32,581 bases of DNA from JBMYTN01 sp049604415 (GTDB taxonomy: Bacteria; Pseudomonadota; Alphaproteobacteria; Rhodospirillales; Rhodospirillaceae): NCBI GenBank assembly GCA_049604415.1, contig JBMYTN010000045.1:1-32581 (forward strand), read 5' to 3'. Of this stretch, positions 13,951-22,556 are shown piece by piece. Both the position numbers and the translations under genes were made by a program. Below the pieces are notes generated by a model. The model did no database searches, was not told the origin of the DNA, and was given only the letters and a program-made list of their open reading frames with translations. Each line of letters begins with the position of its first letter. Within the stretch, counting starts at the first letter, position 1.

Positions 13951-15897
13951 TTAAGGGGTTTCGCTGATCTGATTGTCGCCCGGGGCGGCCCGGATTTGAT
14001 CTGGCACAGTGCCGATATCGGCAGCCTGGGGATCCACATTGGTTTCCGGAGCCAAGCCCAGCTCCACCTCCGTCGGCGGCGCGCGCAGGATCCCATCCCC
14101 GGTCTCAGGCACTTCAGACAACTGATTGTCCACCAGGGCCAACAGGTTCAATCGCGCCCGTTGATGCCCGGACTCCGAAGCCTTTTTCAGCCATCGGGCG
14201 GCCAAAGTCAGGGAGCGCGGCGTGCCCCGTCCGTAAAGATGCATCAAACCCAAATTGTTTTGAGCGCTGCTGAGGCCCTGCTCGGCAGCACGCTTGGTCA
14301 GGCGATAGGCCTCCACATCATTGCGCGGCACGCCAAAGCCATTGGCATAGAGCAAAGCGAGGTTAAAGGCCGCCAGCGGATCGCCGGAACGGGCCAAGGG
14401 CTGCAACAGTTGAACCGCCTTGTCATAGTCTTGGGTCCGCACCGAATCCGTCGCCGCGCGCAGCACCGAAGATCGGTCGGTCAACTCTGGCGGCAAGGCC
14501 GGGGCCGCGCCGGGGAAGGTCCGCTGCGGGGCTTCGGGCAACACATCGGGATCTTCGCCCCGGGGCTGCGTCAGGGAAATCACCGGCCCCTGGCCCACGC
14601 TCGGCGGCGTTGCTGAGACCGAAGGCTGGACCTGTTCCGCCGGGGGTGCCGACACGAATGGAATCGGCGTTGTGGACGGTTGGACAGGCGCTTGCGGCGG
14701 TTGCGGCTGAGCAACGGTCACCGATGGGGGCGTTGAAACCGGGGCTTGGAGTCGTTCCGATAGGCTGGGTTGGACCGGTGCAGGTGCGGGTGCTGGTGCT
14801 ACTGCTGGCGCAGGGCTGGAGAGCGATGGTGAGGCCGTCGAGGGCGGTAGGACTGCAATCACCTGTCCTTCCTGGGTTATGGGCGGCTCGGTGATGACCG
14901 GAGCCGGGGTCGGCGCGGGCACGACGACCGGACGCGGTGCCTGCGCAACCGGCGCCTGCCGAATTGGCGCTGCCGGTTGGGTTGCCGCGCCCGAGGGCGG
15001 GCTATAGGGCGGCAACACCGCCACCACCGCACTGGGTTCGCTCGGTGCTGCGACCGGGGCCGTTGCCTGCTGGACCGGTTCTGGTGCCGGTGCCACTTGA
15101 GCCACAGGACGCGGTGCCGGTGCCTCGATCAAGACTGGTTCCGAAATCGGAGCCGCTGCCGCCGCCGAAGCTGGGGGCAAGGTCGCAATCACCTCTGCAC
15201 GACCGCTGCTGGGTCTGCTTTGGGACCGCACCACAGGTAGTCTGCTCGGCGTTGATTGCGCCCGTGTCGTCGGCGCCAAGCGCGCCGAAACGTCGGGTCC
15301 GCTCGGCCCGCTCTGCCCAATGGTTGCTGTATCGGGCCGAGGTCCAGCCACCAAACGGGGCGGGGTCGCCGTCAGCGGCGGCGGAGTGGTCAAAGGTGCC
15401 GTCGCCGCAGCGGGCGGGGCTGGAGTCGCGGGCGCTGACGGCGCAATAGCAGGCGCAAGAGCGGCAACCGGCGGGGTCGCTGCCGAGGGACCGCTTATGG
15501 GTCCAGCCAAGGCCATCACCCCGTTTTGGCATGGATCCTGTGCCACCGAACAGCTCAGACCGTCCCTGCCAGCTGCCCCACAGAGCGCGTGCGCTGCACC
15601 AACACTTTGGGCATCAAACACGAGGCCATAGGTCAAGCCGCCGGAGGCCATGGAGGGGCAAATCACCGGCTTGGGCAATGCCATGGACGTCTCGGACTGC
15701 AAGCGCGCCCAAGCTTGCCGCGCTGAGGCGGCGCTGGGATAGGCCCCAATCTTGGCCCCAATGGCCGGTCCGCTGGATTGAGCACCCACGGGTGCGGGGC
15801 CTGAAAGTACAATCCCAGTGGCCACAACCACGGCACCGCCAAGCGCCAAGGCTTTGATCGCGATCCTGGGACCTCGCTTTGTCCTCAACCGGTTCAT
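13951..15897 (-). CDS. SPOR / proline-rich / Sel1-repeat envelope protein
   Basis: From the ATG at 15897 the product is 648 residues. I prefer this start over the upstream in-frame ATG at 15966 because AAGGA lies 8 bases before it and because it places a basic stretch and a hydrophobic segment (residues 13-33, IAIKALALGGAVVVATGIVL) at the N-terminus. A SPOR-like domain follows (about 46-121, AKIGAYPSAASARQAWARLQ), then some 350 residues of low-complexity Pro/Ala/Val-rich sequence. About three Sel1-type TPR repeats follow (roughly 490-600; motifs ARSGDPLAAFNLALLYANGFG and AEQGLSSAQNNLGLMHLYGRG shown in part), then an acidic tail. SPOR domains bind denuded peptidoglycan, and Sel1 repeats bind proteins. 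It may span the periplasm and tie the export machine to the wall. No named homologue is recognised. The upstream neighbour is the Wza-like gene. Confidence 0.8.
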   Translation of the reverse strand: MNRLRTKRGPRIAIKALALGGAVVVATGIVLSGPAPVGAQSSGPAIGAKIGAYPSAASARQAWARLQSETSMALPKPVICPSMASGGLTYGLVFDAQSVGAAHALCGAAGRDGLSCSVAQDPCQNGVMALAGPISGPSAATPPVAALAPAIAPSAPATPAPPAAATAPLTTPPPLTATPPRLVAGPRPDTATIGQSGPSGPDVSARLAPTTRAQSTPSRLPVVRSQSRPSSGRAEVIATLPPASAAAAAPISEPVLIEAPAPRPVAQVAPAPEPVQQATAPVAAPSEPSAVVAVLPPYSPPSGAATQPAAPIRQAPVAQAPRPVVVPAPTPAPVITEPPITQEGQVIAVLPPSTASPSLSSPAPAVAPAPAPAPVQPSLSERLQAPVSTPPSVTVAQPQPPQAPVQPSTTPIPFVSAPPAEQVQPSVSATPPSVGQGPVISLTQPRGEDPDVLPEAPQRTFPGAAPALPPELTDRSSVLRAATDSVRTQDYDKAVQLLQPLARSGDPLAAFNLALLYANGFGVPRNDVEAYRLTKRAAEQGLSSAQNNLGLMHLYGRGTPRSLTLAARWLKKASESGHQRARLNLLALVDNQLSEVPETGDGILRAPPTEVELGLAPETNVDPQAADIGTVPDQIRAAPGDNQISETP

Positions 15898-15968
15898 GAT
15901 CGACGTCCTTATTCGGTCTTCCGACACACCCTTGCTGTGGCCCTTGCTCTGGTTCATTGGCTGCATCG

Positions 15969-17099
15969 CTACTGGGTCGTCGGGTTTAAGTCATAGGAGA
16001 AGCCCACGCTGGTGCCCTGGAAGAACAGGATCTGTCGCAAAACCTGATCCAAAACCCTTCCGGTCTTGGCGATGCCGGTTTCCGGCACATAGATCACGGA
16101 ATTGTCCGGCAGAGTCATGTCTTCTTCCAAGCTCAGCTTGGTCAACACATTGAGCAAATTCACGCGGCGCAGCCGCGGCGTCCCATCCGCACTCATGTAA
16201 AACACCCGCACATCGCCCAAGGACCCAGTGATCTCCACGCCACCGGCTTGGGCCACGGTCATCAACACCGTTTGTGGCCGCTCATTCACATACAGGCCTG
16301 GATTGGTGACCTCGCCCAGCACATAGACCCGATCCCCGGCACTCTGGGAAAACAGGACGCTGACCTCCAGGTCCAATCCGATCTGCGCATAGGCGCCGTT
16401 GACCCGTTGGGTGATCTCCGGCAGGGACAGACCAACCGCTTCAATGGGGCGCAGGAAGGGCAAAGTCACCCGACCATCGCGGGTCACCGGCACATTGCGG
16501 GACCGGCCATTTCCGACACTTTCGATATCGGCCAGGAATTGCTGCTCGGCAGAGGTGCCCTCCTCCAGCCGGACATCGACCTGGGGATTGCGGAAGACTC
16601 GGGAGTAGCGTTGGTTCACCAGCGCGTTCAATTCCGGTACCGTCAAACCCGCCGCACGTACAACGCCGGTTTCCGGCAGACTGATCCAGCCATCCGGGGC
16701 CACGCGCTGGGTGACCGCAGCCCCCGGGGTATCGGCAAAATCAATGGTTAGCAAATCACCCGGAGCCACCGCATAGGGTTCCGCCGAGGGGGTGCGGCGG
16801 GCTTGAAACAAGACCTCCATCACATCCCCGACCCGGAGCTTTTGCAGGGAGCGTCCGTATTCCAGGCTTTCCACAACCTGGCGACGCATGCCTTCGCGCT
16901 GAGTCTCTTCCAACTCCGCAATCACCACCTTGTCACCGCCCGGCGATAGTTCGAAACTCTGTCCAACGTCTTCACAGCCGAGCAGGAGGGTGAGCAGGGC
17001 ACCGGACAGAAGTCCACGCAGCACAAACCGGCTTTTCTGGCGACAATTCCAGAAAAGGTCCGATACGGCCCGCAAACTGATCCTATCCGCAACTAACAT
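15969..17099 (-). CDS. Polysaccharide export lipoprotein (Wza-like, PES and SLBB domains)
   Basis: This 376-residue protein is the outer-membrane export channel component of a capsule or exopolysaccharide system. The N-terminus carries a lipoprotein signal with lipobox LLLGC (Cys at residue 42). The polysaccharide export domain lies at about residues 107-180, including YAVAPGDLLTIDFADTPG and LNALVNQRYSRVFRNPQVDV. SLBB-type segments follow, with YVLGEVTNPGLYVNERPQT near residue 260. Length is in the normal range for Wza/GumB/ExoF-like proteins. The ATG at 17099 follows AGGA by 6 bases. It is first in a three-gene leftward operon and divergent from the Wzx flippase gene, the expected partner context for a Wzx/Wzy pathway. 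The co-polymerase that would contact it is encoded at 27710. Confidence 0.92.
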   Translation of the reverse strand: MLVADRISLRAVSDLFWNCRQKSRFVLRGLLSGALLTLLLGCEDVGQSFELSPGGDKVVIAELEETQREGMRRQVVESLEYGRSLQKLRVGDVMEVLFQARRTPSAEPYAVAPGDLLTIDFADTPGAAVTQRVAPDGWISLPETGVVRAAGLTVPELNALVNQRYSRVFRNPQVDVRLEEGTSAEQQFLADIESVGNGRSRNVPVTRDGRVTLPFLRPIEAVGLSLPEITQRVNGAYAQIGLDLEVSVLFSQSAGDRVYVLGEVTNPGLYVNERPQTVLMTVAQAGGVEITGSLGDVRVFYMSADGTPRLRRVNLLNVLTKLSLEEDMTLPDNSVIYVPETGIAKTGRVLDQVLRQILFFQGTSVGFSYDLNPTTQ

Positions 17100-17189
17100 G
17101 TGTCATCCTGTCATGGAGCCGCGTTTCGTCGACACAAAGGTCATCGAATGCTCTCCACATTCCGTTCCTGTGGTACCCATAAATGACGC

Positions 17190-17217
17190 ATACTCTAAAG
17201 GCATTGCCGCAGAGTAT
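17190..17217. promoter_or_regulatory. Inverted repeat in the divergent wza/wzx promoter region
   Basis: ATACTCT (17190-17196) and AGAGTAT (17211-17217) are exact reverse complements around a 14-base spacer. They lie near the middle of the 214-bp gap between the divergent export and flippase genes. The layout could be an operator that controls both directions. I cannot assign a regulator, and a 7-bp repeat can occur by chance. Confidence 0.25.
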
Positions 17218-17313
17218 TGGCATTGAAGACAAAAACATAGTTAACGGCGAGTCTGGAATGCACTTGGCCACAGTTTTTTTCATAGATTTTGCCCCCCATG
17301 AGGGCATGACCCG

Positions 17314-18708
17314 ATGAAAGGCAGGGGCATCACCCTAATAACGGGCCTCTTAAGCCGGATTCCCGGCTTGGGCGGGGCCGATGGGCGGTTTTTGCTCAGC
17401 CGGGGAGCCGGAGACCTGATGGCGCGAGTCCTTGGCGTGGGACTCGGGCTGCTCTGGGTTTTGATCCTGGTCCGCCTGTTGGGGCCGGACGAATATGGAC
17501 GCTTCGTCTATTTGCTCTCGGCGACCTTTTTTATCTCCCTGCTCGGCAGTCTGGGCATGCCGGTGGTCGCGAGCCTCTATGTGGCCCGCTACAATCGCAC
17601 CCCGGGCAGGGCGCGGCTGATCACCTTTATCGGCTTCGCCGTTGCCGCTGCCATTATCGGACCGATTGTTGCCTCCTTGGGCCTGCGCACCGTCGTTGAC
17701 TGGTTCGACGGGCATATGTTCGACAATTTCAATCTGCTCTTGGTGTTGGGATTCTCTGCGGCCTCGGCCCTGGTGCAGTTGTTCGCCGCCGTGGATCGGG
17801 CGGTGGAACGGGCCGTCCAAGGGGCGGTGGTTGAACAAATCTTGCAGCGGGTTTTCGCCCTGGGGGTCGTCGGCGGCCTGTTGTGGCTTGGGGCCCCCGC
17901 CGATGCCAATGCGGCCCTGGCGGGCAGCTTTTCCGGTGCCCTGATCGCCGCCCTGTTGATGGCGCTCATTGCCAAACCGGCCTTGCGCTCCCGCCATGGC
18001 CCTGGCCGGTTTTCCGGTCGCCCCCGGCGTGCGCTACGGCTGGTGCCGCGCTGGATGCGCCGGGCCATGGTGATGATGATCACCCCAGTTTACTTTTTGG
18101 TGGTCTCGGAAACTGACATCTTGATGCTGGGCACCTTCCTGCCCCCGGCGGCGGTTGGGATCTATCATGTGGCGCGTCGCTTGGCTGGGTTCATGCGCTT
18201 TGTTTATACCGGGGTCAATGCGGTCGGGATCCACCGCCTGGCCGCCGCCCATATGGAGCGTGACAAGGAACGCCTGCAGGGCTTGGTCGACGGCATGGGA
18301 TGGATCGGCCTCGCCCCGGCTATCGGGCTGATGCTGGTGTTTTTGCTGATCGGGCCTTGGCTGCTTGGAATTTTTGGCCCGGAAATGCGCACCGGCTATG
18401 CGGTCTTGCTGATCCTCTCGGCCACGGCTCTGATCGAGATGTCCTTGGGTCCGGCAACGGAACTGCTGATGATGACCGGCCATGAAAAGCTGGTCGGACG
18501 GATCAATCTGCTGTTCGCAGGCGTCAATGTGGCCTTCAATGCGGCCCTGATCCCGGTGTTTGGCATGGAAGGCGCGGCCATCGCCTCCGGCTTGTCGGTG
18601 ATTGCCTGGAAAATCACCCTGGCCCGCAAAGCCTGGACCCTATTGGGCGTGCAATGCTTCGTTCTAACCCGCTCTCCCTTCCGCGTGGCGAAGGAGTTGA
18701 AGCGATGA
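17314..18708 (+). CDS. Oligosaccharide flippase family protein (Wzx-like)
   Basis: This 464-residue polytopic membrane protein has the pattern of lipid-linked oligosaccharide flippases of the MOP superfamily: 12 or more hydrophobic helices, with SRGAGDLMARVLGVGLGLLW as a typical first helix and LVRLLGPDEYGRFVY just after it. The motif GPDEYG matches the usual G-P-x-x-Y-G of Wzx proteins. It would turn undecaprenyl-linked repeat units from the cytosolic to the periplasmic face of the inner membrane. The start ATG at 17314 follows a weak GAGGG-like site. Its stop overlaps the start of the polymerase gene by 4 bases (ATGA at 18705-18708), so the two are probably translationally coupled. Confidence 0.9.
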   Translation: MKGRGITLITGLLSRIPGLGGADGRFLLSRGAGDLMARVLGVGLGLLWVLILVRLLGPDEYGRFVYLLSATFFISLLGSLGMPVVASLYVARYNRTPGRARLITFIGFAVAAAIIGPIVASLGLRTVVDWFDGHMFDNFNLLLVLGFSAASALVQLFAAVDRAVERAVQGAVVEQILQRVFALGVVGGLLWLGAPADANAALAGSFSGALIAALLMALIAKPALRSRHGPGRFSGRPRRALRLVPRWMRRAMVMMITPVYFLVVSETDILMLGTFLPPAAVGIYHVARRLAGFMRFVYTGVNAVGIHRLAAAHMERDKERLQGLVDGMGWIGLAPAIGLMLVFLLIGPWLLGIFGPEMRTGYAVLLILSATALIEMSLGPATELLMMTGHEKLVGRINLLFAGVNVAFNAALIPVFGMEGAAIASGLSVIAWKITLARKAWTLLGVQCFVLTRSPFRVAKELKR

Positions 18709-20093
18709 CCGCTTATGGCCCCACCCCCCGCCGCTATGACGAAACCCGCCAATTCACCGAAGGCGCTCCAGCGCGAATCTCTTTGGGTGAGGGCTACAGG
18801 CCGCTGTTCGTCAGCGGTTTGACCGTGGCTTTTCTGCTCTATTCCCTGGTCGGCACCAATCCCTTTCCGAATGATTTTGCCGGCGACACCTCTTCCGGCT
18901 CGCCCCTGTCCAGGCTGGTGTTTTTGGGCCTTCTCGGGGTCGGCAGCATCATCTTGTGGGAACGGCGCGATGCAGCCTTCGGCGTGCTGAAACGCAATTG
19001 GCTGATGGTGGCAGTGTTGGGGTGGCTGTTGGCCTCCATGGTCTGGTCCGACCATCCCGGCCTGACTGTCCGACGCTCAGGCTTTTTGATCGTCGGCTTT
19101 CTGATCGCCTTGGCCATTGCCGTAGGCACGGATGACCCCGGGCGGTTCCTGAAAGCCGTGGCCGGGACCCTGTTTGTGGTGCTGTTCATCAATCTGGTCA
19201 GTGTTTTTGCCGTGCCCCATTTGGCGGTCGAGGAGCTGGGTGCGCGCGGCATGCATCCGCAAAAAAATACCGCAGGCGCGGTGGCCATGCTGGGCTTTGT
19301 CGCCCTGGTGATCGCTGGAACCGGCGTTCGGCGATTGGGGTGGTTCCTGGCGTTGCTCGGCGCCTTGGCCGTGGTCTTGATGTTCATGGTGCTGACCAAA
19401 TCCAAGACCTCTTTGGGCCTGTCGGGCATTTTTCTTGCCTTCATCCTGCCGGTGGCCATTGGACTGGCCCGGGGTCGTTTGGTCTCGCTGATTTTGTTGA
19501 TGTTTGCATTTTTGGTGCTGGGCTTCGCCTTGCTGTTCATTGGAGCCCTGGGCTGGGGCTGGCCGCAAATCCTGGAGGCTGCCTTCGGGGATGAGACCTT
19601 CACCGGACGGACCGACATTTGGGAATTCGCCTTCCTGCATATTTGGCAGCGCCCCTTCCTAGGCACCGGCTATGGCGCTTTCTGGGATGTGGGGGCAGAA
19701 AATGATCCGCTGCGCTTTGCCAATTCCTGGCTGCGCGATGTGGAACTGGGCGTCATCAACCAAACCCATAATGGCTATGTCGATCTGTGGCTCCAGGCCG
19801 GTTTGCCCGCCTTGTTCGGTGGCATCCTGATCACCCTGCGCGGCCTGTGGGTCTCCGGTAAGCTGTTGGTGCGCGAGCGCGACAGCGGCACCCATTGGTC
19901 TGGACCTGGTATCGTCTTTGCCACCTTAAGCATCCTGACGGTTTACAACCTAATGGAAAGCGCCTTGCTCAGTCGGGTGCATTTCCTGTCCAACGTCATC
20001 TTTTTATTGCTGCTGTTGGCAGATCGCTGGTCCATGAGCACGGATGCGGCGTTGCGGCAGCGCGAGCAGGACGCTAGAGTCTGGGAGCGATAA
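18705..20093 (+). CDS. O-antigen ligase / polymerase family protein (Wzy-like)
   Basis: This 463-residue polytopic membrane protein has the Wzy_C/O-antigen ligase arrangement: about ten hydrophobic helices and a periplasmic loop holding FTGRTDIWEFAFLHIWQRP and LGTGYGAFWDVG, followed by THNGYVDLWLQAGLP. In this context, with Wzx and Wzz genes present, polymerisation of repeat units is more likely than ligation to lipid A. I chose the ATG at 18705, which overlaps the Wzx stop and has AAGGAG 8 bases upstream. An in-frame ATG at 18654 lies inside the Wzx gene and lacks support. The first 35 residues are hydrophilic and presumably cytosolic. Confidence 0.9.
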   Translation: MTAYGPTPRRYDETRQFTEGAPARISLGEGYRPLFVSGLTVAFLLYSLVGTNPFPNDFAGDTSSGSPLSRLVFLGLLGVGSIILWERRDAAFGVLKRNWLMVAVLGWLLASMVWSDHPGLTVRRSGFLIVGFLIALAIAVGTDDPGRFLKAVAGTLFVVLFINLVSVFAVPHLAVEELGARGMHPQKNTAGAVAMLGFVALVIAGTGVRRLGWFLALLGALAVVLMFMVLTKSKTSLGLSGIFLAFILPVAIGLARGRLVSLILLMFAFLVLGFALLFIGALGWGWPQILEAAFGDETFTGRTDIWEFAFLHIWQRPFLGTGYGAFWDVGAENDPLRFANSWLRDVELGVINQTHNGYVDLWLQAGLPALFGGILITLRGLWVSGKLLVRERDSGTHWSGPGIVFATLSILTVYNLMESALLSRVHFLSNVIFLLLLLADRWSMSTDAALRQREQDARVWER

Positions 20094-20129
20094 CCCCACT
20101 TTCTTTGTTCCAATCGGGAAAGCCCGCCC

Positions 20130-21104
20130 ATGAGTGACGCCACAGCGCCCGCCGCGCCAGCCACCATTGCGGCAAGCCATGAGGACGGTGCCTCGGAAGC
20201 GCCGACCGGCGGCATCGCCATGGTCACCCCGTCCTTTGTCGGCGATCTGCCTTTGTTCAGTCGGCTGCATGAAAGCTTTTCCCGCTTCGCCGGACCGGAA
20301 TGCGAGCATTTGGTGGTGGTGCCGCGCTCAGACAAAGCCGCCTTCAAGCCTTTCGCCGGACCCCGCACCCGCATCCTGGCGATGGAAGAGCTGTTTCCGG
20401 TGCCCTTCCTGAAGCTGCCGGGCTGGATGACGCCGCTGCGCTCCGGTCGGGAAATGTATGTGTCCTGGCGGACCATCCCGGTGCGGGGGTGGATCATGCA
20501 GCAAATGGTTAAAATTGGCGCTGCCCTGCTGACGGATCGTGACACGCTGCTCTATTGCGATTCCGATGTCATGCTGGTTCGGCCTCTCACGGCAAACAGC
20601 TTGGGCGCCCCCGATGGCCGTCTCAGGCTATTCCGGGAAAAAGATGTCACCGGACATTTGCCGAGCCATCAACGCTGGTACGAGGCCATTGAAACCCTGT
20701 TGGACGTGCCCAAAGCCAGTTTCTATGGCGACAATTATGTCCAGGATCTGATCACCTGGCACCGGCCCCACGCCCTCGCCCTGATGGAGCGCCTGGAACA
20801 GACCTCCGGTCGGCCCTGGTGGATCAGCCTCGCCAACACCCTGCATTTTTCAGAATACATGCTCTACGGCATTTTCTGTGAACATGTGCTGGGCGAGAGC
20901 GGCTGTGTGCAGACCCCCGATGACCGCAAGCTGGTATTGACCTCCTGGGATTTCGATTTAGGCAGCCCGATCGGACAGGAAGCCTTCGCCACCGGGTTGG
21001 AAGCGCACCATATTGGCGTCACCGTCCAATCCCAAAGCAAAGTCCCCCCCGATTTGCGCAATGCTTTGCTGGATCGAGTCGCAGCCTCGGCCCAGGAAGC
21101 GTAG
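20130..21104 (+). CDS. DUF6492-like putative glycosyltransferase
   Basis: This 324-residue protein has no clear signal peptide or membrane segment. After a disordered Ala/Pro/Glu-rich N-terminus (about residues 1-28) it starts a Rossmann-like segment (IAMVTPSFVGDLPLFSRLHE). It contains a GT-A style acidic motif, LLYCDSDVMLVRPL (near residue 145), and the C-terminal motif FSEYMLYGIFCEHVLG. This pattern agrees with what I recall of the DUF6492 family, found among polysaccharide genes and presumed to be glycosyltransferases with a nucleotide-sugar fold. The donor and acceptor are unknown. It sits between Wzy and a VanZ-like gene on the same strand. Assignment rests on motif recognition only. Confidence 0.7.
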   Translation: MSDATAPAAPATIAASHEDGASEAPTGGIAMVTPSFVGDLPLFSRLHESFSRFAGPECEHLVVVPRSDKAAFKPFAGPRTRILAMEELFPVPFLKLPGWMTPLRSGREMYVSWRTIPVRGWIMQQMVKIGAALLTDRDTLLYCDSDVMLVRPLTANSLGAPDGRLRLFREKDVTGHLPSHQRWYEAIETLLDVPKASFYGDNYVQDLITWHRPHALALMERLEQTSGRPWWISLANTLHFSEYMLYGIFCEHVLGESGCVQTPDDRKLVLTSWDFDLGSPIGQEAFATGLEAHHIGVTVQSQSKVPPDLRNALLDRVAASAQEA

Positions 21105-21111
21105 GGTCGTC

Positions 21112-21513
21112 ATGGCAATCGACCTTCAAAGCGACGCTGATACCAAACCTGGACGCCATCCTGTTTTGACCTTGCTCGGCGCGATGGTCCTCGGCCTTGG
21201 GGCTTGCTTTGTTGGCCTGTCATCTGACCTGCGCCCGCCCACCAGCTTCCATATCGACAAGGCCGCTCACTGTATCGGCTTCATCATTCTCACGGGCATG
21301 GCTTTGCGCTTGCTGCCGCGCCTGTTGGTGGTCGGTTTTGTCTCCAGCCTGGCCATCCTGATCGAGGTGATCCAGCTGTCCATCCCGGGGCGCATGGGCG
21401 ATCCCTGGGATGCCTTGGCCTCCCTGGTCGGTGTGGGCGTGGTCATGGTGCTGACCCGACGCAAAGCATCTCAGACCTCGACGGCGCTCCAGGAGGAAGG
21501 AGGCTCCGCATGA
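21112..21513 (+). CDS. VanZ-like membrane protein
   Basis: This small membrane protein of 133 residues has about three or four hydrophobic helices. The VanZ-like pattern is visible in FHIDKAAHCIGFIILTGMAL (Asp-Lys and a following His) and in LIEVIQLSIPGRMGDPWDAL (Glu-x-x-Gln, then Arg and two Asp). VanZ-family proteins are often found beside exopolysaccharide genes but have no established biochemical role there. I chose the ATG at 21112, just after the stop of the previous gene and with a GTAGGG site, over upstream in-frame codons that lie inside the previous gene. Its stop overlaps the epimerase start by 4 bases (ATGA at 21510-21513). Confidence 0.8.
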   Translation: MAIDLQSDADTKPGRHPVLTLLGAMVLGLGACFVGLSSDLRPPTSFHIDKAAHCIGFIILTGMALRLLPRLLVVGFVSSLAILIEVIQLSIPGRMGDPWDALASLVGVGVVMVLTRRKASQTSTALQEEGGSA

Positions 21514-22556
21514 GCAGCACCCCTCCCGTTCCTGGCAAAGTTCTGATCACCGGGGCCAGAGGGTTCCTCGGCGCGGCACTGACCAAAGCCCTGCAGCAAG
21601 ACCCAAAATGGATACCCCTGGCCGGGACCCGGGATGGGCAGCCTGGCACCCGCCTGGCCCAGATCGAGGGCCTACAGGTGGTCGTCTGCGATGTCACCGA
21701 CCCCGCCAGTGTCGCCAGTGCCCTGCAGGGCTGCGACGCGGTGGTGCATTGTGCCTTTGGCGACCGGGCCGCGACGGTGGATGGGACCCGGACGGTTCTG
21801 CGGGCCGCCCAAGAGGCTGGCATCGAGCGGATGGTCCACATTTCCACCATCGCCGTCCATGGGGGCGCCACTGGCCTGATCACCGAAGTCAGCCCTCGAG
21901 TGGATCCCACCATCCCAGATTATGCGGGCAACAAAGCAGCCGCTGAAAATGTGTTGTTCGAGGCCATCAACAGCACGCCGGACCAAGATCCGGATCAAAC
22001 CCCGCGCCTAATCATTTTGCGCCCGACCATCATTTATGGCCCGGGCAGCCAGTTGTGGATCGACAGCCTGGCCTCTCGGCTGCGCTCCGGGCTCTGGGGC
22101 CGCTTTGGCCCCTTGGGCGAAGGCACCTGCAATCCGATCCATGTGGACGATGTGATCGCCGCCATTGGCCAGGCTTTGGTCACCAATGTGGCCAGCGGGT
22201 CGACCTATATTATCAACGGTGCGGATCGACTGACCTGGAATGACTGGTTCGCCGCCGTGGCACAAGCTCTGGGTCTAAAAACGCCCGAGACCGTCTCTCC
22301 TGGGGCGCTGAAAGCCAGGACCTATGCCAGCCTGCCGTTAAAAGCCTTGCGCAAACTGGCCCCAGAGCTGGCCAAACCCTTTGCGCCTTGGATCGAGGCC
22401 GCCCCGGCCCGCAGCGAACTGACCCTCTTTGCCCTGAAAGCCGATTATTGCGCCGACAAAGCTTCTCAGGAGCTCGGCTGGACCGCCCAGATTAGCCTCC
22501 AGGACGGTATTGCCGATGCGGTTGCGCCCTTGCTGGACAAAGCGGATCAGCCATGA
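21510..22556 (+). CDS. NAD-dependent epimerase/dehydratase family protein
   Basis: This 348-residue cytosolic enzyme is of the extended short-chain dehydrogenase family acting on nucleotide sugars or similar substrates. The N-terminus has the NAD-binding pattern VLITGARGFLGAALTKAL (G-x-x-G-x-x-G). The catalytic Tyr-x-x-x-Lys appears as DYAGNK (near residue 134), preceded by the expected Ser/Thr region in MVHISTIAVHGG. The motif ILRPTIIYGPGSQLW is typical of the family. It likely supplies or modifies a sugar donor for the repeat unit; the exact reaction cannot be read. The start ATG follows a rich GGAGGAAGGAGG site, and both its start and its stop overlap neighbouring genes by 4 bases. Confidence 0.9.
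   Translation: MSSTPPVPGKVLITGARGFLGAALTKALQQDPKWIPLAGTRDGQPGTRLAQIEGLQVVVCDVTDPASVASALQGCDAVVHCAFGDRAATVDGTRTVLRAAQEAGIERMVHISTIAVHGGATGLITEVSPRVDPTIPDYAGNKAAAENVLFEAINSTPDQDPDQTPRLIILRPTIIYGPGSQLWIDSLASRLRSGLWGRFGPLGEGTCNPIHVDDVIAAIGQALVTNVASGSTYIINGADRLTWNDWFAAVAQALGLKTPETVSPGALKARTYASLPLKALRKLAPELAKPFAPWIEAAPARSELTLFALKADYCADKASQELGWTAQISLQDGIADAVAPLLDKADQP

Noticed and set aside
14600..15500. Low-complexity Pro/Ala/Val stretch considered as a DNA repeat array or CRISPR-like element
   Set aside because: There are no regularly spaced identical repeats; the pattern comes from biased codons for a disordered protein segment.
15256..15857. Several plus-strand open frames over the proline-rich gene
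   Set aside because: They are Arg/Gln-rich shadows of the repetitive Pro/Ala codons on the minus strand.
18654..18704. Upstream extension of the Wzy-like protein from an ATG inside the Wzx gene
   Set aside because: The ATG at 18705 has an AAGGAG site at good distance and a standard ATGA overlap. The extension has neither.
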